DNA of 64,000 nucleotides from Antitrichia curtipendula (Eukaryota > Streptophyta > Bryopsida > Hypnales > Leucodontaceae), in assembly GCA_951230915.1 (NCBI GenBank), contig OX579641.1:15788254-15852253 (forward strand), read 5' to 3'. A model generated the notes under the pieces. The model did no database searches. It was not told the DNA's origin and saw nothing but the letters and a program-made list of their open reading frames with translations. The position numbers and the translations under genes are program-made. Shown here one piece after another: positions 37,101 to 49,540 of this stretch. Each line of letters begins with the position of its first letter. The stretch's first letter is position 1.

Positions 37101-38608
37101 TCGGGTTCAAGATCACTTCTGCATGCTACTAGAAAAATATGAATGTCTATGTAACTAATAGCTCAACATCTGTCATTAAGGATATGAGAACTTAAAGAAC
37201 AAGCTTTGATTTAGTTGAGGAGGAGAAAGAAGACCGTACAAGTGTCCTCTCGTGTCGTCATCGGCTCTTTTTTTAGAGCATTTTCACGGTATCTAAACCA
37301 GCTCTGACCATTGAATGATTTGTCCACATAAGCGCGATCAACAGTCCGCCATGCCTCAAGAAAGAGAAGATTCTCTTCCGTCAATGAAACTGGAAGCAAG
37401 CATAGAGTCACCTTATCAACCACAGGTTCTTTAAAGCTGGTTCTAGAGGTGAACATGCCATAAGGTTCAGTTCAAAAGAAATGCCCAAAGTGACTCCTTT
37501 GCTTGCGGCTAGTCACAGGATTCCTTGACGTAAAACTGGAAGAAAAAGGCAATATCCATTATCCATTCGAATTTGACGAAATGAAATAATGGAAGAACGT
37601 ACATGAGGGCTGAAGGGCAAAGCTCGCTAGAGCTCCAGTTACAAGCAAAGAACTGAGGATGAAAACTAATCCGCGCCTCTTCATTGCAGCTTGCCAATGA
37701 GACTGAAATGCCTGCGAAAAAAATAGACATCAGATACAGGATACTAACATCGTCACGGACCTCGATGCCATCTTCTATATTAACCCATGTTACCAACAAT
37801 AATTCATCTATTCATATACTTGGCTGACTTAATAGCGAATGACGCAAGCACGACTTAGATAAATATCTACGGCCATTCAAGGATCATATAAATATCTGAT
37901 CCTTGAACGGAGATAGGGTTGTTCACTGTCACTTATAGTTGTCTACAAACTCCCATTTTGAAATCGCATAAACAATTCTTACACAGTGATAAAAATTTGC
38001 TCATAATAGATTTGTCTCTTGAACCCAAAGTGATCTCTCCACGTCTCTCTACCGATCTCCCGATGAAAGCACACTCCTTATGATCAAATGCTCAAAGTGC
38101 TGTAAATAAAACTTAATTCGACAACTGAAGTCAATAACAGCAGAGCAGAACATGGCTTGACATGTGAGTTTTCACATGATTTCACAGAGTTGAATGTACT
38201 CACCGATGGCTCTGCGAATTCCACTGCATCGAAGTTGACAGGCGCCGAAGGCAGACACCACACCTGGCCTCCCCACCTGAGCGCCGTGATTGTCTGCCTC
38301 CGAACCCACCCGCAGAATAGGGAAGCTCCCCTCGACAATTCATTTGGCCCTTCCAAACTTGCAGATGCTACACAGCATTGGCCTGAAGGACCTTTTCTCG
38401 AGAAAATCGTCAAACTTTCTACGCTACCCTTGATGGCTCTACAGGCACCCCTCCTCAGCGATACGACCTGCCGAAAGCAGACATTAATCTCAGGAACACC
38501 ACAATGCCCAATTCCTCGAAGGAGACAAATCAGCAAAGCCCTAAATCCCAGAAAGCAAGCAGTAGAGAAGAACCTGCAGTGTGGCAGTGGATGGCACTGC
38601 AGGGCCAT
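34197..38608 (-). CDS. CTPA: carboxyl-terminal processing peptidase, thylakoid lumen (D1 processing)
   Basis: Thirteen exons were placed with consistent GT-AG phases: 38608-38204, 37711-37603, 37389-37240, 36913-36831, 36684-36473, 36278-36204, 36097-35976, 35703-35628, 35428-35387, 35200-35092, 34902-34805, 34643-34550 and 34322-34197. They give 566 residues. Exon 1 is a chloroplast transit region and exon 2 a hydrophobic lumen-targeting segment ([19 protein letters not shown]). Exon 3 starts the mature enzyme ([19 protein letters not shown]). Exon 5 is the PDZ domain (VTGVGLEVG to LYDAARRLQ). Exon 11 carries the catalytic Ser in GTASASEI (about residue 468) and Lys in TFGKG (about 493), 25 apart as in characterised D1 peptidases. 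The enzyme trims the C-terminal extension of pre-D1 so that the photosystem II manganese cluster can assemble. No lesion seen. Confidence 0.95.
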
Positions 38609-40473
38609 TGCAGCACACAGCGAGAGAAGATGTCATCCCCCGAGGACAGTGGAGGCCTTCCGCCATGCCCCCTTATTTTCTCCAATTCACAAGCCCCTGT
38701 GAATGTGAGACAGACAGTACAGATGACTTGAGAGCATTCTCTGATCAACACTGCCAACCAAAATAAAAAAGACAGATCTTAAGCTTGCGAAAGGCAGCAA
38801 TCGTGAAAATTCCATAAGCCTGTTCAAGAACGCATTGCTTTACCGTAGAATTATGCGGCAATCGATATTGATTATTTCTAATAATGCAAACTCGAAATTG
38901 CTGAAATGTTTAGACGGTCAAAAACAATTCTCCTGAAATTCATCTGCCAACTTGGAGGCTCCAAATGAATGGCCATTTCACACAATAAATAAGATTTGAC
39001 TCACATTTTCTGGACAAGAGCAACTTGAAAAATCCATCCATTAAGATAGGTTGTTTGTTTTGATACTCTCAGATCTAACAAACCATGAGGCGTCCAGTGA
39101 CGTTCTTGGTACTGCTCGAAAGCTCTTTACAAGGAGTGGTGCACGGACTTTGTTTCACAGCATTTGGACCGACGAAATGAAAGCTATTGAATTTCAAAGT
39201 TTTTATGAATTTGAAAATTCATTTAAATTGTCTTTTATTTTGGAAAATTCATAACTTTCATGTTGCATGTCCAAACGCCACAAAACAAAGTCCTTGTTTA
39301 TGCACTCCTTTGCGCATGAAGATTATATTCATACTTTCATACTGCAAACGCAACCTCTAATACTGCGGTGTAAAAGTCATTGAATTTTAAAAGTAAATTA
39401 TTATTTTTTTAAATTACTTTTATTTTAGCTGTGACAACGGCACAGGGCACACTAATTTTTAATTATAATTCAACTTCCTAGGTCAAATTTCAAAGTGACA
39501 AATACGGAGTATTAATTATTTCGGCATGGGAGTGTCAAATACTAGGTCAACCTCCGGTAAGTAAACATCTCCCCGTTTCTTCTTCATGTATAACAATGCC
39601 GCAAAATTCTTCCAAATAAACCAAATCTAACCGGCGCAGCACAGATGCAAACCCTTAAAAACAGACCAAAATTTCTAAAAGCATAACTCGAAGGTTCTTG
39701 AAACTAAAAATTTCAACCAAACTGCGTTACCACGACCGGCGATATGAATTTAAGTAAGCATCCTCACCCTGCTTGTCACGATTGAGACGAAATGCACTCA
39801 CATCGAGAAAAGGGAATTCCCATTCCCAGCAAGACAGACTAAAACCTAAACCCCCAATTCCCAAACTAGCTCAAAAATATTAAAAAACGCAGTTGCTGCT
39901 GTAGCTGCTCCAAAGAAACAAGAACGCACCTATATTCGCCGAAAATTAACAAATCCTCTCCCGCTGCACTTGATCAGCAGTAGCGCACGAATTCCAGAAC
40001 GAATCCACCGTCTCACATTTGCAAATACCTTGAAAACGACCTTGAAAATAAGCGAATTCTCAACTGCAATCGTGTGAGTTCAAATCTAACGGAACAAGAG
40101 GTGGAGAATTCGGGTGTCTCAGTGCGAGGAGATGATCTCCGTGCGAGGAATTGAAACTCGAACTCGGCTTTTTCTGATAAGACTCCAGCTCGGGAGTGAC
40201 GGGTGGTGGATGGCGGAGCCTTTGGAGGAGGAGCCTGCCCGAGAGAAATTCGCGATCAGCTGCCCGGAGCTGCCCGACCAAACCCTCCGAAGAAGTTCCA
40301 AGCAGAGACTGTTCAATCCACAGCACGTCTTCTCACAATCCCGCAATTGCTTCTTCCCCAATTTGCTCCCATTCCCGATTTCCAAATCCCCATAAATACA
40401 CTCACAGTCTGCCTTCACTAAAAATTTCAGGAAAATTCAGCAAAATTTCAATTTCTTTCTTTAGGGTTCGAGT
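38609..40473. other. intergenic region between divergent ctpA and APEM9
   Basis: About 1.9 kb expected to hold both promoters and 5' leaders. The only structure I see is an imperfect inverted repeat at 39129-39312. Frames at 40060-40420 overlap on both strands and look like chance or leader sequence. Confidence 0.5.
39129..39312. repeat. imperfect inverted repeat (hairpin of about 185 bp)
   Basis: The left arm 'caaggagtggtgcacgg' plus 'actttgtttcacagcatttgg' pairs with the right arm 'ccaaacgccacaaaacaaagt' plus 'ccttgtttatgcactcctttg', separated by an AT-rich loop. It resembles a small foldback element; no target duplication was identified. Confidence 0.55.
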
Positions 40474-40506
40474 TATGACGCATTGGAATTCATTTGATGA
40501 GGTTTG
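40474..40506 (+). promoter_or_regulatory. 10-codon upstream reading frame overlapping the APEM9 start
   Basis: ATG at 40474 opens a 10-residue frame (MTHWNSFDEV) ending in TGA at 40504-40506. It overlaps the first in-frame ATG of APEM9 (40497) in another frame. If transcribed, ribosomes starting here would bypass ATG 40497 but could reinitiate at ATG 40548. A regulatory role is inferred only. Confidence 0.4.
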
Positions 40507-43500
40507 AATCGGGCGAGGTGGGATTGGATAGTTCATCAGGTGTAGGCATGGCGGTGGAGATCGTGGAGGAGGTCAGATGCGACGAAAGTCATGAAACGAT
40601 CGAGAGTGATGGCAGGAGAGACGTCGAGGAGGAGAATCCGGAGGACGACAAGGAAGATGACATGTCGTGGAATTCGTCCTTCTCTTCAGCGCTGAAATTA
40701 TCGCCCACGGAAATCGACGTCAACGGCTCCGATGACTTGCTTTGGAACGAAATTGATTTGGCCGAGAGGTAGGAGTTCGTCGAATGTTGTCGAGTTTTTT
40801 TAGCAGAAAAAATTGTTTTTCAGTTTTAGCATAAAACTTTGTGCTGAAAATTTAGCAGAAGTGGCGAATTGTAGTGTTCATGAAATATTCGAGCGGAGAT
40901 TTTTGTTGTGAGTTCGAACGGACAGGGTTAGGGCTTCGATGACTTGCTTTGGAACGATATCGATTTGACCGACAGGTAGGAAGTGTTCGAATATTGTCAT
41001 CATTTCAGCAGAAAGATTTGTTTACTCGTGTTTTGCGTGAAATTTTCTGCTGGGAATGTAACAGAGGTGCTGAATCGTATTACTCGTGGCATATTGGAGC
41101 AGAAATTTTTGTTGTGAGTTCAAAACTGGCAGGGTTAGGGCGTTCAAACCCTAGAATTTAGGAAAGATTTTGATTTTGGGTGAATTTCATGAGCAGGTAC
41201 CTGGTGAGCGCCATGAATGAGGATGCAGCTTCAACAGCCACAACCGTGCTGCAAACTCTGTCTAGTCTCATGCACTCAACCAGCAGTGGAGGTGTAGACG
41301 ACAGAGACGAGAAAGAAGAGGACGTTGAAGGGGTAGTCGAAGTTGGGAAATCAGAGAAGGAAGAGATGTTGGAGTGTGCGGGCATGGTGTTACTTCAGAG
41401 TTATCGTGCAATAGGCAGGTGAGCGCAAGGAGGAATCACTGCGATTGTTCTATGTATTTAGCTCTTTGATTTTTTTGGTTCTAGAGAAATTCTTTGTGAA
41501 ACCCTAATTTTCTGGTCTACTGTTACACTTAATGTGTCTTTGTGCTTTGTCAAATGGTAAACTTAGTGTGCTTGATATTTTTTGAGGATGATCTAACGAT
41601 GTTAACTGTGGCAGAGTTGCCGAGTTCTTTGACACTCTGGGAATGCTCAATGTAGGAGTTGCCGAATGGCCACTAGTTCTACTGGAAACAGGGTACGCCC
41701 CATGTACATTTCTTTGGAATTATGCTACGCATCCTTTGGGTTCCATTTTTTAATTTTTTTTAATTTTGACATAGCCTTCGTTACTCTCAATGCTTTTGTG
41801 CTTCCTATATGTCAACTGAAGCCAAACGTATCCTACATTGCGTGGGATTTTTTTGCAAATTAACTCCCAAGATTGCATGCTCAATTAAAAATAGAGAATA
41901 TTCTTTGGAAACTATTAGTTCATTGTAGGAACCTCCGAGACATGTTTCGAAATAAAAACGGAACAACTAAAGCGCAGGCTACGATTTCTCCTTTCCATTG
42001 TAAATTTTGTTACGTTCGTTAGAGGTTCCTCAATGACATTTTTCAATTCCTGTAGATATGGAAGCGACCACTGTTAACATTTGGGGTCAACGAATGAAAA
42101 GGCAAAGATTCACTAGTGAACTTTTTTTTGGTTGTGTAGGGCCTGTTTGCAAATATCAGATGGCGCATTTCCTGCTGCACGGGCTGCGCTTGAAGAGTTT
42201 CTGGCTGTTCAAAGTACGTGTTTACCGGAAGTGAAGTATGCTGAACTCGTTGAACTCTTCGTAATTAAGGTGCTTGTAAAAGGGCTTCGGGAAATCGAGT
42301 TTGCTATGAATTGGGTGGAACGTGCAAATTTAACGGAGGAGACACGACTGGTAGGTCTACTTGCTTAATTTTTATGTTCATTTAGTTAGTTTTCTCGGTT
42401 TTCAGGTAGTGCTCTTCTATGCCTTTTGAGGTCGAATGTTGAAATGCACATGACTTGGTGCTTCTTCATAATTCAATTCAATGACAGGGAATACGCTGAT
42501 GCCTTCAATATTTATGCTTGGTATGAAGGCTATCTTGAAGAAAATCCAGGTGCAGATGGAGCAAGTCAAGACTGCTGAGCCAGTCTCGAAACGAGATACC
42601 CAGTCCACCACAACTGCTAGTGTCGACAACCCAAGCCTCACGCAAGTGTCTTTTGAGTTTAAAAGTTCAGTGAAGTATAAGGAAACAAGAGAAAGCAAGG
42701 AGCTAGGATGGGAAGCTGATACTTGTCCAGGTGCCGATGAATCATCAATAGGGTCCAAATCATTGGCCCTGTTGAAGAGATTGAAGGTGTCTGAAGGTTT
42801 CTTTTCGTTGAAGACATTGCTGGAACTGGCCTTAGCGCGATTGGGTGCTGCTACCTCAGCATTTCATTCTCTTTCTGCAGTAAATCTGGAAGGAAGGGCA
42901 CTACGTTTGGGTGCTCTTGTAGCATTCTCACTGTTTCTTTTCCTCAGACATCGGCATAGCTTTAGAAGGTACGATGGCTGTCCTCATGTCTTTAGGGGTG
43001 CCTGTATGTGATTTTGCATGATGATGTACGGTTTTGCTGCTGCCCGTGCTGGAATGTTGTTTAAGGTAGGGACACCTTACTGACCCAAAATTGTCAGCCT
43101 AGAATCTTACACAATTTAGACATTTAGACTGTAAAAATCTGTTTTTAAGTGTTGGTTTTAGGTCATGTAGCAATAAAACTTTGAACCTTCATATCTTTTG
43201 CAAACATTATCCAAATAACAGATTCTTCGGTGTGCTAGAATCCTCTTTCATTCTCTAACCAGTGTGTTAAACTTTTTTCTGAATAGTCTAATAATAGGAA
43301 CAATAGTCAGCGTTAAAGTGGCAGCTATGGGTGTCCCTATCTCATATCTCATTTTTTTGGCTACATCTTGATAAACGCACCGTAATTACTTAAACATTAT
43401 CTAGTAATTATAGTGTATGTTCTCATTAGAGTCTCGCATGTGGTCTCTATCGTTTCTTAAATAATATAACATTTGAAGAGGTAGTGCTTCCTGTTGACTA

Positions 43501-43642
43501 TGACTGCAAATCTAATTTGCCTTGTTCTCTTTCTTGCAGGCTCGTAGGCAAATCATTCAGTGCCCTCAGAGTAGGATTTAGTGACCTGTGGCAGTTAGCA
43601 TTTAGTGTACAAATCAATCCGTTGGCTGCTGCAGCATATTGA
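40497..43642 (+). CDS. APEM9: APEM9, peroxisomal membrane anchor for PEX1-PEX6
   Basis: Six exons with matching phases: 40497-40768, 41197-41418, 41615-41692, 42140-42350, 42529-42968 and 43540-43642. They encode 441 residues, or 424 from ATG 40548, which has the better context (GGCATGGC). Diagnostic family blocks are DDLLWNEIDLAERYLVSAM, MLECAGMVLLQSYRAIGR, ACLQISDGAFPAARAALEEF, KYAELVELFVIKVLVKGL, a hydrophobic segment LRLGALVAFSLFLFL and the C-terminus SDLWQLAFSVQINPLAAAAY. APEM9 is the plant counterpart of Pex26/Pex15: it tethers the AAA-ATPase PEX1-PEX6 to peroxisomes so that the import receptor PEX5 is recycled. The end of exon 1 is copied within intron 1 (see the 207-bp repeat). Exon 5 was chosen to start at 42529 because an earlier acceptor at 42487 breaks the frame. 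Confidence 0.9.
40727..41141 (+). repeat. 207-bp tandem duplication covering the exon 1 end and intron 1 of APEM9
   Basis: Two units, about 40727-40934 and 40935-41141, line up at an offset of 207 bp. Each contains 'gatgacttgctttggaacga', a splice donor (AGGTAGGA), a 'tttttgttgtgagttc' word and 'cagggttagggc'. The second unit would encode DDLLWNDIDLTDR, a near copy of the exon 1 end DDLLWNEIDLAER. It sits inside intron 1 as a decoy half-exon with its own donor but no evident acceptor. Confidence 0.85.
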
Positions 43643-44814
43643 CACCTTTTGGAGTTTCTGGAGATTCTATGCATCCTGTGAGATAGCGAGTTCTGTCATT
43701 CGAACGCATCTGAGTGTGCGTTTCCAGTGTGGCACTTGAAGATGCGTGCCCACATTTTCCAAGGCCTTGCGGGGTTTGTGTGGAGTGAACCGCCTCTCTT
43801 TCAAGTTTATTGACCTGGGTTTGGGACAGAGCAGAAAACTGCTCGAAGATAGATGCGTCATCTTAGAGAGGAGTTGTAAATGATGGATTTGTGGTAGAGA
43901 GAGAAATAACTCCAATCTTTTCAGAGATTGGCTTAGCTTAAGAGTCTTCATTCTGGATCCCACATAAAAATATTGGGAGATAGTATGAATGACACCGAGA
44001 CTTTAATTATTGGTACTTCATATCTGGTCAATAATACATTTATGATTGTACTATGTAACTATGTGCATTGTACTATGTACTTATGTATTATGATTGCCTA
44101 ATTGTGACCCCTTTCTAAAACCAACCTGTACTGATTCCTGCCTAAAATGTTCAGCCTCTGTTCATGAAACCCTAGTTAGGGTCACTTTTGGGTAGACCTA
44201 TTTCAGCACTTTGAAATTTTGTACTTTGTCCCGAAAAGAGCCAAAGCACATTTTTGGCAAAAAATTGTCAAAAAATACCACTTTTTAGGTCAATGAGAAA
44301 AAATGAAAAAATAAATAAATTTAATTTAAATTTAAGTTTAACCATACTAATTGTACTTGACTACCATGGGAATGTGTCGAAAACAATTCAGAAACTTTGA
44401 TTGATTGGGTTGAAAGATTATATGGTAGAACCACCCATTACCAACCGGCCATCAATAACCATCATGTAAGGTGCAGCTATCTCCAACAAAGGCTGGTACA
44501 AATTCCAACCATAGTTTGGAATGTGATTTTTTCTCTTTTGCAAGGTTGGCACTATAAAGTCATGACACATGTTCTGATTTAGTGAGCAAGAAAGTAGGAA
44601 GCAGTGAATGGGAAAGTAGTTATGGAATGGTCAGAATTGGAAGACTCTATATCTTGAGTATGAGTTGAGACCAACTTTTGGCTTTCAAAATTCATAGTAA
44701 ATTCAATTTATAGAAAAAAATCATGAAAACTTGGCAATGCCCATCATTTCTATCTTCTTACAGGGTTGTAAATTCACATTGACTTCTACTACTCTAGATT
44801 ATATGCGGAATTGC
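43643..44814. other. APEM9 3' flank and spacer
   Basis: The first few hundred bases are likely APEM9 3' untranslated sequence. Beyond about 44.1 kb it is AT-rich spacer with no gene seen. Confidence 0.5.
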
Positions 44815-45394
44815 TTAATCCCTAAAGCCCCACTTGTCCCCTTGCGGGACAATTTGGGTCTGGGTAGGTTCCTATTGTCTCAATTTGAAGTGAATTTTTT
44901 TGAGATTTTTTGAGGTTGTGTATCTTTGCAAGAGTTTTGTGGATATATATTTTTTGTTCCAATCAAATGATGGATGAAAAAGTTATGGCACAATAAGTAA
45001 GAAATGGAGATTGGCAGGCAACCCAAAAAAATTACAAAAAATCAAAATAATTTTTTTTGAATTTTTTTTCTAAAATATTATGTTTTTATCTACACATGAA
45101 TATTTGATTAATTCTATTAGGACTAGGGATGAGAAAGTTATGGACAATCTTAATTTTTTGGGCAATTTAAGCATCTTCTTAAGAAAAAACTTTTTGTCCA
45201 ACTTTGAATGCTAATATCTTCCAATCCGTATAGTCAAATTTGATGAAATTTTTACTACATGATCTCAGACAAGTTAAGTACAAGATCCCATGATTAAATT
45301 TTATAGAAAAAAAATGGTTTCCTTAAGGGAATGCAGCAGAAGTGGTAGTTTTGAGTGGTTTTTGATAGAAACACCCTCGGGTTTTAGGGGTTAA
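44815..45394. mobile_element. TTAA-ended element, copy 4
   Basis: Starts TTAATCCCTAAAG and ends TTTTAGGGGTTAA, 580 bp. Inside the right half are blocks inverted relative to copies 2 and 3, such as 'agtacaagatcccatgat' against 'atcttgtac', showing insertion in the opposite orientation. No coding frame. Confidence 0.7.
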
Positions 45395-46971
45395 GTGATC
45401 AACTATGGGTGGTTCTACCATAATGTTTGAAGTTAGAAAAAAAAACTTTTCTTTAACCCTATTCAACATAGTCAACAAACTTCAACTCTTCTTAAGGAGA
45501 GATTTTTGCAATACACATGGAATTTTTAAAATTGTTGCATCCTATATTATATGAGCAGTACACTTACTAAATTTCACAAGTAGATGTGCAATTTAGCAAA
45601 AGATTCCTTAATTGTCCAAACTGCTTAGCCATTTTCAAGCAACGTATTTTTTATTTGGACATCCAACAGGAGAAAATTTTATATTCTTGCCTAAGAGGTA
45701 CATGTCCACATCTTGTGTCAATATTCAAAAAGATCTGTAGAAAATTGACATCATTTATAGGAACCTACTAAATTTTCAATTGCTAGTTTAATGACCACTT
45801 GTCCCTTTAGGTGTTAGTCATACATCGTCCAAAAAATACATAAGAAGATAATCTAAAATGCTCTTTGACTTTCTACAAAATCCAACAAAAAATTAGACAA
45901 TTGGATAATAGGAACAATGCTCAATTGTGTATTTGGATTCAATTAGGTGTAGTTAGCTTAGGTCTCGAAGTCTATTTTAATTTTTTTGGCTTACATCCCA
46001 CTAATAATATTTACACTATTTCAATTTTCATCATTAACATTTTTGAACACGAGTAGGACAAAATCAAACTTGTGCAAGTTTTGTATTTTTTTATCTTTGA
46101 AGGGATATAGGTATGATAGAAAAATATAATTTAGCAAAATATACATATGACTATAAGTTTGACCCTAAAAAGATGCAAAGGTCAAAAAGTGACTAATAGA
46201 TGACTTTCAAGATTATTGTAGAAATTAAAATTGCACCAATTGGTCCAAAAATCGAATCATTATTGGCGAAGTACCTTAGTGATAGGTTTTACCCTTTTAG
46301 AGTTAAATATTTTTTATGTTTTTGCATATTAGACTTAATATATTGATACTTGCTAAAAATATATTTGACTATACGTATGCCAATACTCCGTGAGGTGTTT
46401 GTATTTTAATACCAACCAAAAAAATGTTCACGTAGTATTATAAGTGGTGTTAGCAATATGAAACTTGTTTAGAGGTGTATTTATATTTATTTGTAAGGTC
46501 TTCATGAATACTAGTAAATGTGAACATACAATATCTATAGGCACGGTAATGACACATTTGGTAGAACATACAAGGGGCAAACACTATAGTTTTGCTTTAC
46601 AATAACATATACAAGTAACACTTCAAAGGCCTCCAAGATGGATCCAGAGGTAGTTAAGGTTAAATCACATATACATGCGTTGTAAATTGAAATAAGAGAC
46701 AACGGAAGATTTGACGAAGCCATGACATTGCAACTATTTGTATCTTTCTTATTTTGACAAATAGATGCATCTACAATTGATTCATAGTGTCATTTATGTG
46801 CTCAATGTTGAGATTAGAGCTACTGAAAAATGGCACCTTCTTCCTTTGAGTTACATTTGTTCCACCAACCATGCTAGACTTGTTTGGAAATCTAGAGCCT
46901 CTACCACTGCTAGACTTGGATGATTTTAGATGGTCCCTTCCTAACATGTACACCAATGGGGCTAAGAGACT
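45395..46971. other. AT-rich spacer, possibly old hAT debris
   Basis: No intact gene. Minus-strand fragments at 46535-46956 (for example SKSSSGRGSRFPNKSSMVGG) have a vague hAT-like flavour, but no motif is decisive. Confidence 0.4.
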
Positions 46972-47156
46972 CCACTAGAAGAAACCTGTGTTTTTTTTGA
47001 CGTCCAGAATTTGAACGTTCACTTTTTTGGACATCAAACATAACATTAGGATGCTAGTTTTGATGTCAAAACTAGCATCCTAATGTTATGTTTGATGTTC
47101 AAAAAAGTGAATGTCCAAATTTTGAACGTAAAAAAGAACACAGGTTTCTTCTAGTG
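46972..47156. mobile_element. CACTA-type foldback MITE
   Basis: The 185-bp element begins CACTAGAAGAAACCTGTG and ends with its inverse CACAGGTTTCTTCTAGTG. Nearly the whole length folds into one hairpin around 'gttttgatgtcaaaac'. It is flanked on both sides by CTC (46969-46971 and 47157-47159), matching the 3-bp duplication of CACTA elements. The terminus is close to the CACTACAAGAAA end known from plant En/Spm elements. It has no coding capacity and could give a hairpin RNA if transcribed. Confidence 0.88.
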
Positions 47157-49378
47157 CTCTGAAACAGTTATTGAGACCTCCAATGGCGGCTGAGAGACTC
47201 CAAAACAATGGTTGAGACTTCAAAAAAATGACTAAGAGACCAAATAGTAGTTGAAGACTAGAAGTTCATGGACTAAAGACAAACCTTAATATGAGACTCT
47301 ATTTGTATATCACTTGTCTAAGAGTTGCCTCATCCACTTTAGGTAAGTGAGCCCATTGTGTGCAAAAATGAGGACAAACCCATTGTGAGCAAAATTATAA
47401 TAGTGGTGTACATTCAAGCTCTAAAATGCGCTCATTTACCTTAATTGCAAGCCTCTATAAATTATGATGTAGCTTCTCTCACTCATGCTTACAATGTTCT
47501 CTAAAAATTGTTGAATAATAAATATTGACACAAAATTGCATTCAAGTGTACTTGTACACTCTTCCTAAGTGCTAGAGTCTCTCTTAGAGTCTATTCTCAC
47601 AATTCTTGTCTACCATATCTAGCTATCAGGACCAACAAAAATAAAATGTAAAAATAAAAGTTGAATTATTTTAGAAATTATTTGAGGGAGAAAATGAATA
47701 ATGCTACAAATGCCTAAATATAAATAATAAGCTAAAAGATGAAACTCAAATCACCTAATGTCAAAAATTTAGTAGTTTATTTGTTTTTTAAATATGACAT
47801 GCACCATAAAATATCAAGATTTTTTGTTTGGTGATATGAAAGGGCTAACTTTATTGACATTTTGTGAGTAGGAGAAGTGAAGAGGTCCTTTTTTATACGG
47901 AAGTTCATTGTTTTCATCAATTCTTAAAGTTTATGGGATATTTGAAGAAAGGTGAGAATTATAAAGGAAACTAAGTAATTGTGTTCACTAGAGCTTTAGA
48001 TTTCATTTATGCATTGTAAATTTATTTTTTTCAAAATGTTGTTAGCTAAAAAAATGTAGAAAATTAAGTTAACTTTTAGTTCCAATTTTTCTTTTTTAAT
48101 GATTTGGAGTCTCTAAGAGAGAGTTATGGAGGTCTAAAGATTAGTTGTGAAAATAATGAAGCTAAAAATACCCGCAAACCTATCCATGAACCCATTCCTA
48201 ACCTATAACTGCTATTGAAAGTATCCCTAAAAGTGTAGTTAAACAATTTCCATACTTAGTTGCGATTAGTTGACTATTGATTATGTACATTTTATTTTTA
48301 TGATGAGGCTATGTGACAATTTCAATGGCTTAGGAAGCTTCCTCTTTGAATTTTCATAGTAATTGCATGTCTTATCCAAAAGTTAATGATTTCCAATTGC
48401 TAATACTTACAAAAAAATTCTTGAAAAAGTGCCTCAAGTATGTTGAATTGCTTATTTTTTATGTTTTTTGGTGTTTTCACCTTAATTCATTATTTGGACT
48501 TGATTATGAGTGGTTGAGCTCTTTGATTCATGTCTTAATTTGCATATACCATATGGATAGTTGTACCTCCTACTTCTCCATTTTTGTAGAGCACTTGTCT
48601 TCTCTCCTCAAATCAACCATTAAGTGGCTTATAAAGCTATATAGAATATAGATGGACAAAGAAGCCACATACAAAGCATTGGAATTTTGAAAAAAACAAA
48701 TTAATTTATTAATTTATTAATTTATTATGCTTTGAAAAATATGAAACCACTTGTATTAAATTCTACAACTAATTCTCTCTGTCTGAAAAATGAGCTAAAA
48801 ATTATTCCCATTGAAGGAGGTCACTTCCATGAGTTCCATCAAATTGAAAATCATTTTTTATTGAATGATGGTAACTGTCAATTGTATTGTTTTTTGGTAG
48901 AACAGTCCATCCAATCAGCCATTTTTCTATGATTTTTTAAGTGTCGACAGTGTGGCAAAAATTGAATCTCAGCGGTAGGTCATGTGGCGAAAATTTTGGT
49001 GCTTACAATTTTATAAATGTCGAAATTAGCACCCAGCTTTGTAGCTATCTGACACTTGGCCAAATGAGAGTGGTTGCTACTGGTGGCGAATAGGATGGGC
49101 AACTTTTTAAAGTTTTGGCTAAGAATGCATCACTTTTTTTCTAAATATGGCACCTACACTTATAAAATGTTCTGAAAATGGCACCTAACAGTCCAAATTA
49201 GGGATTCGGAAGAATTCCTTGGCGACACAATTTGCAATTGATCTAAATTCTCTCAGTTGGCTGTCCTTGTTCACGGATTTTCGCGACTCCTATTCAAAAA
49301 ACTACAACACAACTTTCTAAGACAATCAAACCAACAAACGCAAGCCATAAGTTTTAAAATTGAAATGCAATAGGAATC
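47157..49378. other. AT-rich spacer, no gene seen
   Basis: About 2.2 kb with only short open frames and no recognisable protein or RNA. A repeated 'aatttattaatttattaattta' run lies near 48700. Confidence 0.55.
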
Positions 49379-49540
49379 ATGACGAACCAGGCAGGCAGCT
49401 AAGACATCATATAAGTTCTAAATTGAAAAGCAACATGAGTCCTCACGAACCAGGCAGGCAACAAACACAAGGCAGAAGTCACGAACCAGGTAGGCAACAA
49501 ACTCAAGGCAGAAGTCACGAACCAGGCAATCAGCAAACAA
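49379..49540. repeat. 36-bp minisatellite (ACGAACCAGGCAGGCAAC...)
   Basis: Units start at 49443, 49479 and 49515, exactly 36 bp apart, each beginning 'tcacgaaccagg' and containing 'aaggcagaag' in the first two. A related start occurs at about 49382. In one plus-strand frame it would read as HEPGRQQTQGRS repeats, but there is no gene context. It lies just beyond the 3' end of the hAT-like gene. Confidence 0.8.

Noticed and set aside
40060..40420. Overlapping frames on both strands upstream of APEM9
   Set aside because: They appear on both strands in a GC-richer leader region and show no domain. Likely untranslated leader or promoter.
46535..46956. Possible hAT/DUF659 fragments
   Set aside because: The similarity is vague, frames are short and no catalytic motif is present.
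48346..48651. 101-codon plus-strand frame rich in Leu/Phe
   Set aside because: AT-rich sequence often gives such hydrophobic chance frames. No motif or context supports it.
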